Origin: a virus
Strand: one strand, 5' to 3'
DNA: 28,607 nt
Virus record (IMG/VR): IMGVR_UViG_3300047386_000147
Location: 1-28,607 of that record
A program made the translations under genes and the position numbers. The notes beneath the pieces are model-generated. The model worked only from the letters and a program-made list of their open reading frames with translations, was not told the origin of the DNA and did no database searches. Shown here piece after piece: positions 4,850-12,046 of the stretch. How positions within the stretch are numbered: the stretch's first letter is position 1; the number at the start of each line of letters is the position of its first letter.

Positions 4850-6089
4850 TATAGAGCTACTGCCTTGGCAGCAAGATGTTTGGGCAGACGACACAAGATT
4901 TAAAATAGTAGCTGCTGGGCGACGTACAGGTAAGTCTAGGTTAGCAGCGTGGATGTTAATAGTTAACGCACTTAAGGCGGACAGAGGCCATGTATTTTAC
5001 GTCGCACCTACTCAAGGACAAGCCAGAGACATCATGTGGCAAACCCTTTTGGAACTGGGACATCCTGTTATTAGTGGTAGTCACATTAATAATTTGCAAA
5101 TCAAGCTTGTCAACGGAGCCACAATCAGCCTCAAAGGTGCAGATAGACCAGAGACCATGCGAGGTGTCAGCCTTAAGTTTTTAGTCATGGACGAATACGC
5201 AGACATGAAACCTGACGTATTTGAGCAGATCTTGAGACCGGCACTTGCCGACCAAAAGGGCTGTGCAATGTTCATTGGTACGCCAATGGGAAGAAACCAC
5301 TTTTACGAGTTGTACAAATATGCGGAATTAGATGATGACCCTACATACAAATCATGGCATTTTACGTCGTACGATAACCCGTTGTTGGACCCTGACGAAA
5401 TCAACATTGCTAAAAAGTCTATGTCTTCTTACGCGTTTCGCCAAGAGTTTATGGCGTCGTTTGAAGCTCGTGGGTCAGAAATGTTTAAGGAAGATTGGGT
5501 TAAGTTTAGTAAGTCTAAGCCGGAAGTAGGAGATTATTACATTGCTGTTGACTTGGCAGGATTTGAAGAAGTCAATAAGAAACGAACAAAGAATTCTAAG
5601 CTTGACGAAACTGCCATCGCCGTCGTTAAAGTTAGTGAGCATGGTTGGTTTGTTGACAATATCATATATGGACGATGGAGTCTTGACGAAACGGCTACTA
5701 AAATCTTTCAGGCCGTCAGAGATTACCGTCCCGTATCGGTTGGAATCGAAAGAGGTATTGCTAAACAAGCCGTAATGTCTCCTTTAGTGGACTTACAAAA
5801 GAAGTACGGTACGTTCTTTAGAGTAGAAGAACTAACACACGGTAATAAAAAGAAGACTGACAGGATTATGTGGGCGTTACAAGGTAGATTTGAAAACGGC
5901 TACATCACGTTAAATAAAGGTGAGTGGAATGCTAGGTTTCTTGACCAGTTGTTTCAATTCCCTGATCCATTAACTCACGATGACTTGGTTGACGCTTTAG
6001 CTTACATCGACCAGTTAGCTAATGTGGCGTACGACTATACGTACGAGATTGAAGACCACGAAATCTTAGACGTAGTAGCAGGATACTAA
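4839..6089 (+). CDS. terL: Terminase large subunit
   Basis: A 416-residue packaging motor. The N-terminal ATPase has Walker A AAGRRTGKS (25-33), Walker B LKFLVMDEY (112-120, with D118 and E119) and a coupling motif GTPMG (147-151). The C-terminal RNase H-like nuclease has the acidic residues D238 (AVDLAG), E304 (GIERG) and D381/D385 (DDLVDALAY). It cuts concatemeric DNA and drives it through the portal encoded next. It is shorter than many large terminases (470-600 residues), but all core motifs are present. It overlaps the upstream gene and has no clear Shine-Dalgarno, so translation is probably coupled. Confidence 0.95.
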   Translation: MDLNIELLPWQQDVWADDTRFKIVAAGRRTGKSRLAAWMLIVNALKADRGHVFYVAPTQGQARDIMWQTLLELGHPVISGSHINNLQIKLVNGATISLKGADRPETMRGVSLKFLVMDEYADMKPDVFEQILRPALADQKGCAMFIGTPMGRNHFYELYKYAELDDDPTYKSWHFTSYDNPLLDPDEINIAKKSMSSYAFRQEFMASFEARGSEMFKEDWVKFSKSKPEVGDYYIAVDLAGFEEVNKKRTKNSKLDETAIAVVKVSEHGWFVDNIIYGRWSLDETATKIFQAVRDYRPVSVGIERGIAKQAVMSPLVDLQKKYGTFFRVEELTHGNKKKTDRIMWALQGRFENGYITLNKGEWNARFLDQLFQFPDPLTHDDLVDALAYIDQLANVAYDYTYEIEDHEILDVVAGY

Positions 6090-6090
6090 T

Positions 6091-8130
6091 ATGAGTGAAC
6101 TATACGAACAAGACCCATTGATGATCCAAGAATCTCTTGAAGACTGGGTTATGACTAAATGCGAAGACTGGAGGGACCACTACGAAAGCAACTATGAAAA
6201 CAAATTTGAAGAATATTATCGACTCTGGCGTGGTCAGTGGGACCCTTCTGACAGCGAGCGTAGGTCTGAGCGTTCCCGTATTATTTCTCCTGCACTTCAA
6301 CAGGCTGTTGAGTCTAATGTAGCAGAGTTAGAAGAAGCTACGTTTGGTCGTGGCAAGTGGTTTGACGTTAGTGACAACTTCGGAGACACCCAAAGACAAG
6401 ACGTGCAGTTCCTTCGTAACAAGCTTACGGAAGACTTTGAAAACTGCATGATACGTAAAGCTGTCGCAGAGTGTCTAATTAACTCAGCAGTCTTTGGTAC
6501 AGGCATTGGTGAGATTGTTATTGAAGAAATGAAGGAAATGGTTCCTGCTACTGAGCCTATTATGGAAGGTCAGTTGCAAGCTGTAGGTGTAAACATTACT
6601 GACCGTGTGGTTGTTAAGCTTAAGCCAGTAATGCCTCAGAACTTCCTAATTGATCCTGTAGCAACTAATGTTGAAGACGCTATGGGTGTAGCTATTGACG
6701 AGTTTGTTAGCAAACACCAAGTAGAACTTCTGCAGGAACAAGGCGTGTACCGTGACGTGTACGTTGGTTCTGCTGCTCCTGATACTGACTTAGAGCCTGA
6801 CCAAGACCTAACTATTTACAATGACGACAAGGTACGTTTGACTAAGTACTATGGTTTAGTGCCACGAGAGCTTCTAGATTCCGCTACAAGCGACGAAGAC
6901 GAAGAACTGGTAGGTGAGGTAGAGTCAGATTCTCGTTACGTAGAGGCCGTTGTAGTGGTTGCTAACGGCGGTATACTTTTGAAGGCAGAAGCTAACCCCT
7001 ACATGATGTCTGATCGTCCTGTAGTAGCTTTTCCTTGGGACGTAGTACCTGGTCGCTTTTGGGGTCGTGGTGTTTGTGAAAAAGGCTACAACAGTCAGAA
7101 AGCTTTGGACACAGAACTACGTGCTCGTATTGATGCCTTAAGCCTTACAATTCATCCTATGATGGCTATTGATGCCACTCGTTTACCACGTGGTGCAAAA
7201 CCAGAAGTACGTCCTGGTAAGATGATTCTAACCAACGGAGATCCACGTGAAGTACTTCAACCGTTCAACTTTGGTCAAGTTAGTCAAATCACTTTTGCTC
7301 AAGCCGGAGCACTGCAGCAGATGGTACAGCAAGCAACAGGAGCAGTGGACTCAGCAGGAATTGCAGGTCAAGTTAATGGCGAGAGTACTGCCGCTGGCAT
7401 TAGTATGTCTCTTGGCGCTATTATTAAACGTCATAAGCGTACACTGATTAACTTCCAACAATCTTTCCTTATTCCTTTTGTTAAGAAAGCTGCGCACAGG
7501 TACATGCAGTTTGATCCTGAAAACTATCCTGTAGCTGACTACAAGTTTAACGCAAGCAGCACTTTAGGTATTATTGCACGTGAGTACGAAGTAACTCAAC
7601 TTGTGCAACTACTACAAACTATGGGTCAGGACTCACCGTTGTACAGTACACTAATAGAATCAGTTATTGACAACATGAATCTGTCTAACCGTGAAGAACT
7701 ACTTGCAGCTATGCAACAAGCTTCACAGCCTAATCCTCAAGCACAACAAATGCAGATGGAGGCTCAGCAAGCACAAATGCAGTTCCAGCAGTCACAAACA
7801 GCTGCTCTGTCTGCTCAGGCTCAAGAGTCACAAGCACGTGCCGCTAAGCTTGCTGCAGAGGCTGCTGTTGTACCGCAGGAGCTTGAGATTGACAAGATTA
7901 ACGCTATTACCCGTAACCTGCGTGAAGGTGACCAAGAGGACAAAGAGTTTGAACGTCGTCTTAAAGTTGCTGAAACGCTTATCAAAGAAAAAGCAATAGA
8001 CCAAAAAGGACAATCTAATGCTAATGACACAACGCGAAATGCAAACCCTGCTGGACCAAGTCAACAGCCACTTCAAGGGAACGTTCCAACGCCTAGACGA
8101 CCTGGAGAAGAAAGTGGAGGAGCTGTCTAA
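6091..8130 (+). CDS. Portal protein
   Basis: A 679-residue protein directly after the terminase. It opens with an acidic, aromatic helix region (WRDHYESNYENKFEEYYRLW, 27-46) followed by RSRIISPALQQAVES, a pattern common in portals of short-tailed marine phages. It has a long mixed alpha/beta core and a Gln/Ala-rich helical C-terminus (about 530-620) that may form the barrel inside the head, as in P22. It should form the dodecameric DNA channel and docking site for terminase and tail adaptor. It starts two bases after the terminase stop. The last 113 bases are shared with another frame (8018-8203). Confidence 0.9.
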   Translation: MSELYEQDPLMIQESLEDWVMTKCEDWRDHYESNYENKFEEYYRLWRGQWDPSDSERRSERSRIISPALQQAVESNVAELEEATFGRGKWFDVSDNFGDTQRQDVQFLRNKLTEDFENCMIRKAVAECLINSAVFGTGIGEIVIEEMKEMVPATEPIMEGQLQAVGVNITDRVVVKLKPVMPQNFLIDPVATNVEDAMGVAIDEFVSKHQVELLQEQGVYRDVYVGSAAPDTDLEPDQDLTIYNDDKVRLTKYYGLVPRELLDSATSDEDEELVGEVESDSRYVEAVVVVANGGILLKAEANPYMMSDRPVVAFPWDVVPGRFWGRGVCEKGYNSQKALDTELRARIDALSLTIHPMMAIDATRLPRGAKPEVRPGKMILTNGDPREVLQPFNFGQVSQITFAQAGALQQMVQQATGAVDSAGIAGQVNGESTAAGISMSLGAIIKRHKRTLINFQQSFLIPFVKKAAHRYMQFDPENYPVADYKFNASSTLGIIAREYEVTQLVQLLQTMGQDSPLYSTLIESVIDNMNLSNREELLAAMQQASQPNPQAQQMQMEAQQAQMQFQQSQTAALSAQAQESQARAAKLAAEAAVVPQELEIDKINAITRNLREGDQEDKEFERRLKVAETLIKEKAIDQKGQSNANDTTRNANPAGPSQQPLQGNVPTPRRPGEESGGAV

Positions 8131-8203
8131 TGTCAAAGAAAGCAGACCCAAGACTAGCACGAGCGGGCGTAAGCGGGTACAACAAACCAAAGAGGACTCC
8201 TAA
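8018..8203 (+). CDS. Small coiled-coil protein overprinted on portal 3' end
   Basis: A 61-residue frame, +1 relative to portal, with MTQREMQTLLDQVNSHFKG followed by LDDLEKKVEEL, a convincing heptad coiled coil, and a basic tail. AAAGGA lies 7 bases before the ATG at 8018. A second in-frame ATG is at 8024. It overlaps the portal by 113 bases and the next gene by 74. The portal end in the same DNA is low-complexity (Asn, Pro, Gly, Gln), the sort of region that tolerates overprinting. Comparable short coiled-coil genes follow portals in some marine phages. A role in head assembly is inference. Confidence 0.6.
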   Translation: MLMTQREMQTLLDQVNSHFKGTFQRLDDLEKKVEELSNVKESRPKTSTSGRKRVQQTKEDS

Positions 8204-8396
8204 TCACCCTAAGAAGTCCCACGTAGTTGTCGCTAAGGAAGGTGACAAAGTAAAGACTATACGCTTTGGCCAACAAGGCAAAACAGGTGATAAAACAATG
8301 ACTAAAAGGGCTAAGTCGTTCAAAGCAAGACACGCTAAGAACATAGCCAAAGGTAAGATGTCAGCTGCATTTTGGGCTAACAAAACTAAATGGTAA
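8130..8396 (+). CDS. Basic conserved phage protein (TIRFGQQG motif)
   Basis: An 88-residue, very Lys/Arg-rich protein. It contains SKKADPRLARAGVSGYNKPKR near the start and KTIRFGQQG (about 43-51), then KSFKARHAKNIAKGKMSAAFWA. I recognise this as a conserved small protein of marine and cyanobacterial phages with no settled function. Its charge suggests DNA binding or packing in the virion. GAGGAG lies 7 bases before the ATG, and the portal stop overlaps as TAATG. It is the first of four basic genes in a row. Confidence 0.75.
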   Translation: MSKKADPRLARAGVSGYNKPKRTPNHPKKSHVVVAKEGDKVKTIRFGQQGKTGDKTMTKRAKSFKARHAKNIAKGKMSAAFWANKTKW

Positions 8397-8406
8397 GGAG
8401 AACACT

Positions 8407-8520
8407 ATGCCAATGGTAAACGGTAAGAAGTACGCATACACTACAGCAGGTAAAAAGAAAGCTAAAGAAGCGGCTAAAAAAACAGGTAAAAAGGTTCGTT
8501 ATGCCAAAGGCAAAAAGTAG
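8407..8520 (+). CDS. Tiny Lys-rich protein
   Basis: A 37-residue frame starting MPMVNGKKYAYTTAGKKKAK, with Lys in over a third of positions. GGAG lies 6 bases upstream. The pattern MPMVxxKKYxYTxAGKKKAK is familiar from many phage genomes near head genes, without known function. It overlaps the next gene by 20 bases. Confidence 0.75.
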   Translation: MPMVNGKKYAYTTAGKKKAKEAAKKTGKKVRYAKGKK

Positions 8521-8656
8521 TCCTAAACCTAAAAACAAAGCTCTTTACTCACGAGTCAAAGCAGAGGCTAAAAAGAAGTACAAGGTTTGGCCTAGTGCGT
8601 ATGCTTCAGGTTGGTTGACTAAAGAGTATAAAAAGCGTGGTGGAACCTATGAGTAA
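8501..8656 (+). CDS. Small basic protein (PSAYASGW motif)
   Basis: A 51-residue protein with ALYSRVKAEAKKKYKVWPSA and YASGWLTKEYKKRGG. This is a conserved motif (xVKxxAKxKFxVWPSAYASxxLxxxYKxRGG) found in phage and some large-virus proteins of unknown function. The start lies inside the previous gene, with an AAGG site 6 bases upstream. The basic surface suggests nucleic-acid binding. It may act together with the other basic genes here. Confidence 0.75.
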   Translation: MPKAKSSPKPKNKALYSRVKAEAKKKYKVWPSAYASGWLTKEYKKRGGTYE

Positions 8657-8891
8657 AACCAAAGGCGGTCTTACTAAATGGTTTAAAGAGGATTGGGTGG
8701 ACGTTAAAACGGGTAAGCCTTGTGGTCGTAAATCAGCTACCAAGAGTAAACGTCCTTACCCTTCTTGTAGGCCTAAAGCGGTTGCAGCTAAGATGACAGC
8801 TGCTGAAAAGAAGTCTTCAGCTAAACGCAAAACCGGACCTGCTAAAATTAAACACGCAGTTACTGCTTCAGGGAGACGTAGAAAAAAGTGA
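8649..8891 (+). CDS. Basic protein with GGLTKWFKEDWVD motif
   Basis: An 80-residue protein starting MSKTKGGLTKWFKEDWVDVK, followed by CGR and YPSCRP and a Lys/Arg/Ala-rich tail ending GRRRKK. The pairing of WFKEDWVD with CGR...YPxCxP marks a widespread small viral family, possibly DUF5872 or a relative. I am not certain of the number. The two cysteines may bind a metal or be redox-linked. The ATG at 8649 is chosen over GTG at 8637 because it fits the family start. It overlaps the previous gene by 8 bases and the next by GTGA. Confidence 0.7.
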   Translation: MSKTKGGLTKWFKEDWVDVKTGKPCGRKSATKSKRPYPSCRPKAVAAKMTAAEKKSSAKRKTGPAKIKHAVTASGRRRKK

Positions 8892-9577
8892 GTTACGAAA
8901 CTAAAGTAAAGCAAGCTTTAGATATATGTTTAAACAAAAACTACTTTAAGGGAAACGATAAAGAAACAGCCATAGTAATGTACTCAGGTGGTATGGACAG
9001 TGTCTCATTACTATGGAATCTTTTGGAACATACAGAACAAGACATACACGTACACTCAATACACATAGACAACTCTGAAGGCCGTGTTAAAGCAGAAGCA
9101 AAAGCTATAGAGAACACGATCAACTATATGAGAAAGAACCAAAGACCCTTTGAGTTCTCTTCTTCGGTGTACTCTTGGAAAGCTAAGTATCCAGGTGGTA
9201 AGGACATGGTGCTTGCACTATTCCAAGCTATGAGGACTGCTTCTGGTTTAGGTAAAGCTTTTAACATTGTTTATACAGGTGACTACAACATAGGTAGAGA
9301 CGAAGGTGCTGAAGCACAAGGTGTGTTAAATGCACTATGTACTACACGACGTGTTAAGCCTATTTGGTTAGCACCTTTTGAACACATGACGTACAACTCT
9401 GTAGAACGTAGCAAAGGTATCTACTTAAGTATGCCTGAAGAGTTACGTGAGATGTACTGGTCCTGTAGACATCCTACCGATGCTTTAGGTGGGTTTATTG
9501 TCTGTGGTGACTGCCACGCTTGTGAACGACAACAAGCAATGCAAGAAAGTATAAAAAAAGACTTGACAAACGACTAA
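8888..9577 (+). CDS. queC: QueC-like 7-cyano-7-deazaguanine (preQ0) synthase
   Basis: A 229-residue PP-loop ATPase. It has SGGMDS at 33-38 (ATP pyrophosphatase loop) and a C-terminal zinc site C193, C206, C209 and C212 (CGDCHACERQ), the hallmark of QueC. QueC turns 7-carboxy-7-deazaguanine into preQ0 using ATP and ammonia. Phages use preQ0-type bases to replace guanine in DNA and escape restriction, or boost host queuosine. The usual partners (GTP cyclohydrolase, QueD, QueE, a DpdA-type transglycosylase) are not in this window. The GTG start overlaps the previous stop as GTGA, and GGGAG lies about 12 bases upstream. It sits between basic head-linked genes and scaffold, which is unusual. A different PP-loop role cannot be ruled out. 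Confidence 0.75.
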   Translation: MSYETKVKQALDICLNKNYFKGNDKETAIVMYSGGMDSVSLLWNLLEHTEQDIHVHSIHIDNSEGRVKAEAKAIENTINYMRKNQRPFEFSSSVYSWKAKYPGGKDMVLALFQAMRTASGLGKAFNIVYTGDYNIGRDEGAEAQGVLNALCTTRRVKPIWLAPFEHMTYNSVERSKGIYLSMPEELREMYWSCRHPTDALGGFIVCGDCHACERQQAMQESIKKDLTND

Positions 9578-9591
9578 AAATATGCTATACT
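9563..9591 (+). promoter_or_regulatory. Sigma-70-type promoter for scaffold/capsid unit
   Basis: TTGACA (6/6), exactly 17 bases, TATACT (5/6). The -35 lies inside the last codons of the QueC-like gene and the start site should be near 9598. ACTATAGT at 9595-9602 matches the palindrome at the 3716 promoter. This gives the capsid genes an independent strong start, which fits the high demand for coat protein. Confidence 0.8.
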
Positions 9592-9620
9592 ATTACTATA
9601 GTTAAACATTAGAGGAAACT

Positions 9621-9875
9621 ATGACTCCTGAGCTTGAAACTTATTTTAATAATTATAACGAACTCTTTAACCACGAAGGTTTCAAACAACTCATTCAAGA
9701 ACTTTCTACTAACGCTACTCAGCTTGCTGATATACAAACAGTAAAAGATATAGAAGATCTACATTATCGTAAAGGACAAGTAGCTGCCTTCGCAACTATT
9801 ATTAATTTACAAAACACTATTACTGCTGCTAGAGAACAAGCTGAAGCAGAAGAAGAAGAACCTTTAGATGTTTAA
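9621..9875 (+). CDS. Conserved small helical protein, head-gene region
   Basis: An 84-residue protein (MTPELETYFNNYNELFNHEG at the start), helical, with an acidic end (EAEEEEPLDV). The pattern of FNxEGxKQLI followed later by DLxxRKGQ recurs in short-tailed marine phages between portal and scaffold. GAGG lies 7 bases before the ATG. Function unknown. Location suggests a part in head assembly. Confidence 0.75.
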   Translation: MTPELETYFNNYNELFNHEGFKQLIQELSTNATQLADIQTVKDIEDLHYRKGQVAAFATIINLQNTITAAREQAEAEEEEPLDV

Positions 9876-10092
9876 AGTCTACGACTTCCGTTGTACTAAC
9901 GGACATGTCTTTGAAGAATTCGTAAAGCCTGACGTCACAACTAGTAGGTGTGGTTGTGGCGCTAACGCTAAACGATTGGTTTCTGCCCCATCTTTCCACC
10001 TTGACGGTGCTTCTGGAGATTTTCCAGGTCAGCACATGAAATGGGTTAGGGAACATGAAAAAGCAGGCCGTAATAAAAAAGAGGACGCCTAA
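9868..10092 (+). CDS. FmdB-type zinc-ribbon protein
   Basis: A 74-residue protein whose first 40 residues match the FmdB zinc-ribbon pattern: YDFRCTNGHVFEEFV, then CGCG, then KRLVSAPSF. Likely metal ligands are C9, H13, C28 and C30, so the usual first CxxC is replaced by CxxxH. FmdB ribbons are small regulators or assembly accessories, and similar genes lie beside capsid genes in several marine phages. It overlaps the previous gene by 8 bases and has only a weak AGAAGAAG ribosome site, so it is probably translation-coupled. Confidence 0.75.
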   Translation: MFKVYDFRCTNGHVFEEFVKPDVTTSRCGCGANAKRLVSAPSFHLDGASGDFPGQHMKWVREHEKAGRNKKEDA

Positions 10093-10150
10093 CGGCTAAT
10101 CCTTTCTACATTAATCTCCATAACCATAATAAAAGGCGGAGCAGTTTAAT

Positions 10151-10960
10151 ATGTCAAGAGCGACACTAATTGACGAGCGTATTGAAGACGACTCAACAAC
10201 TACTGATCTTGAAGCCCAAGCGTTTGATGAGCCAACTCAAGAAAACCCCATACCGAAAGCCAAACCTAAAGAAGAAGACTTACCTGATAAGTACCAAGGA
10301 AAGTCAGTACAAGAAATTGTACAGATGCACCAAGAAGCTGAAAAGATGCTTGGTCGTCAGTCTTCCGAAGTTGGCGAGTTACGTAAGGTAGTAGACGACT
10401 TCATACATACACAACTCGAACAAAAAAACACACCTGTTCAACAGCCCGTTGACGAAGATGACGACATTGATTTCTTTACTGATCCAAAATCAGCCGTTAG
10501 TAAAGCTATTGAGAATCATCCTAAGATTAAAGAAGCGCAGGAATACACTACTCAGTACAAGAAGCAAACCGCACTTGCACAACTACAGTCAGAACATCCT
10601 GACATGCAAGACATACTAGGTGACGCTAAATTTGCTGAGTGGATTAAGGCTTCTAAATATAGGACTCAGATGTTTGTAGCAGCAGACCAGGAATATGATT
10701 ATGACGCTGCTAACGAGTTGTTCAGTCTTTGGAAAGAGCGTAACCAAATGGTTAAGCAGACAGCCAAAGTAGAACGAACAGCACGTAAACAATCTCTCAA
10801 AGCTGCAACTACCGGAACTGCTAGAGGAACAGCAGAGCGATCTCGTAAGAAGACTTATCGTCGGGCTGACATAATTAAACTTATGCGAACCGACCCTGAA
10901 CGCTATCAGTCTATGTCAGACGAAATATTTAAGGCGTACCAAGAGGGTCGAGTTAAGTAG
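10151..10960 (+). CDS. Head scaffolding protein
   Basis: A 269-residue, highly charged protein just before the coat gene. The N-terminal half is acidic and disordered (many D, E, T, P, Q). A helical middle follows, then a basic C-terminus (about 205-269: KQSLKAATTGTARGTAERSR, then short helices ending FKAYQEGRVK). This layout, a basic helical end that binds coat protein, is that of phage scaffolds. It would template procapsid assembly and leave before or during DNA packaging. GGCGGAG lies about 10 bases before the ATG. Confidence 0.8.
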   Translation: MSRATLIDERIEDDSTTTDLEAQAFDEPTQENPIPKAKPKEEDLPDKYQGKSVQEIVQMHQEAEKMLGRQSSEVGELRKVVDDFIHTQLEQKNTPVQQPVDEDDDIDFFTDPKSAVSKAIENHPKIKEAQEYTTQYKKQTALAQLQSEHPDMQDILGDAKFAEWIKASKYRTQMFVAADQEYDYDAANELFSLWKERNQMVKQTAKVERTARKQSLKAATTGTARGTAERSRKKTYRRADIIKLMRTDPERYQSMSDEIFKAYQEGRVK

Positions 10961-10983
10961 CCTAATTATCAAGGAGATTTATC

Positions 10984-11976
10984 ATGGCTGGCGAAACCTC
11001 TGGAACTTATTTTACAGCGAATGCTGTAGTTGACAAAACTGCTGCTGGTACTTTCATCCCAGAAATCTGGAGTGACGAAGTAATTGCAGCTTACCAAAAG
11101 AACCTCAAGCTTGCACCTCTTGTAAAGCGTATCCAAATGTCTGGTAAGAAAGGTGATGTAATTCACATTCCTAAGCCAACACGTGGATCTGCTTCTGCAA
11201 AAGCTGAAGCTACTGCGGTAACAATCCAAGCAAACCTAGAGTCAGAACTGCAGATTGCTGTTGACCGTCACTTCGAGTACTCACGTCTTATCGAAGACAT
11301 CGTCGAAGTACAGGCGCTTAACAGCCTCCGTCAGTTCTACACTGAAGACGCTGGCTACCAGCTTGCTCTTAAGGTAGACACTGACTTGCACTCAGCAGGT
11401 ACTGGCTTTGGTAACGGTGGTTCAATCGTGTACTCTGGTTCAGTAGCTCCTACTGACTATCAGCACACTGGTTGTTTCTTCAACGACAACGGTACAACTA
11501 CTCAGTACACTGACGACACTCTTGTTTCTGGTGACGACTTTACTGACGCGTTCTTCCGTGACATGATTCAGAAGATGGACGACAACGACGTTCCTATGGA
11601 AAACCGTTGCCTTGTTATTCCACCTGCGACTCGTAATGCTATCATGGGCATTGATCGCTATGTGTCTTCTGACTTCGTAAGCGGTCAGTCAGTTAACTCT
11701 GGCCTTATCGGTAACCTGTACGGTGTAGACATCTACGTGTCTTCTAACTGTGCAACTATCGAAGCTGCTGGTGATAACACTGCAGGAACCGTTGATACAC
11801 GTGCTGCTCTTCTCTTCCACAAAGACGCAATTGTCATGGCAGAGCAAATGGCCGTACGTTCACAAACCCAGTACAAGCAGGAGTACCTCTCAACTCTGTA
11901 CACTGCTGACACTTTGTATGGTGTTCAGGTATATCGTCCTGAAGCTGGTTTCGTTCTCGCAGTACCTTCTGCATAA
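10984..11976 (+). CDS. Major capsid protein
   Basis: A 330-residue protein after the scaffold. Its N-terminus (FIPEIWSDEVIAAYQKNLKL, residues 24-43) and the following VIHIPKP and VDRHFEYSRLIED segments are typical of HK97-fold coat proteins of short-tailed phages. It has the strongest ribosome site seen here (AAGGAG, 7 bases from ATG) and a more GC-rich codon choice (AAC, TTC, GAC, CGT) than neighbours, both marks of very high expression. A terminator follows within 12 bases of the stop. Assembly would be on the scaffold encoded upstream. Confidence 0.9.
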   Translation: MAGETSGTYFTANAVVDKTAAGTFIPEIWSDEVIAAYQKNLKLAPLVKRIQMSGKKGDVIHIPKPTRGSASAKAEATAVTIQANLESELQIAVDRHFEYSRLIEDIVEVQALNSLRQFYTEDAGYQLALKVDTDLHSAGTGFGNGGSIVYSGSVAPTDYQHTGCFFNDNGTTTQYTDDTLVSGDDFTDAFFRDMIQKMDDNDVPMENRCLVIPPATRNAIMGIDRYVSSDFVSGQSVNSGLIGNLYGVDIYVSSNCATIEAAGDNTAGTVDTRAALLFHKDAIVMAEQMAVRSQTQYKQEYLSTLYTADTLYGVQVYRPEAGFVLAVPSA

Positions 11977-11986
11977 GAACGACAAG

Positions 11987-12010
11987 AGGGGTCAGCAATG
12001 GCCCCTTTTT
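11987..12010 (+). terminator. Rho-independent terminator after capsid gene
   Basis: AGGGGTC-AGCAAT-GGCCCCT forms a 7-pair stem (one G-T pair) with a 6-base loop and is followed by TTTTT. It ends the scaffold/capsid unit and would lower read-through into the fibre gene. Confidence 0.85.
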
Positions 12011-12046
12011 CCTTTCTCCTCCGTTTTTCTGCAATAGGACTTTCCG

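Noticed and set aside
7691-7999. Plus-strand frame of 102 codons inside the portal C-terminus
   Set aside because: It is Leu/Arg/Lys-rich from reading the Gln/Ala-rich portal codons out of frame, and it has no ribosome site.
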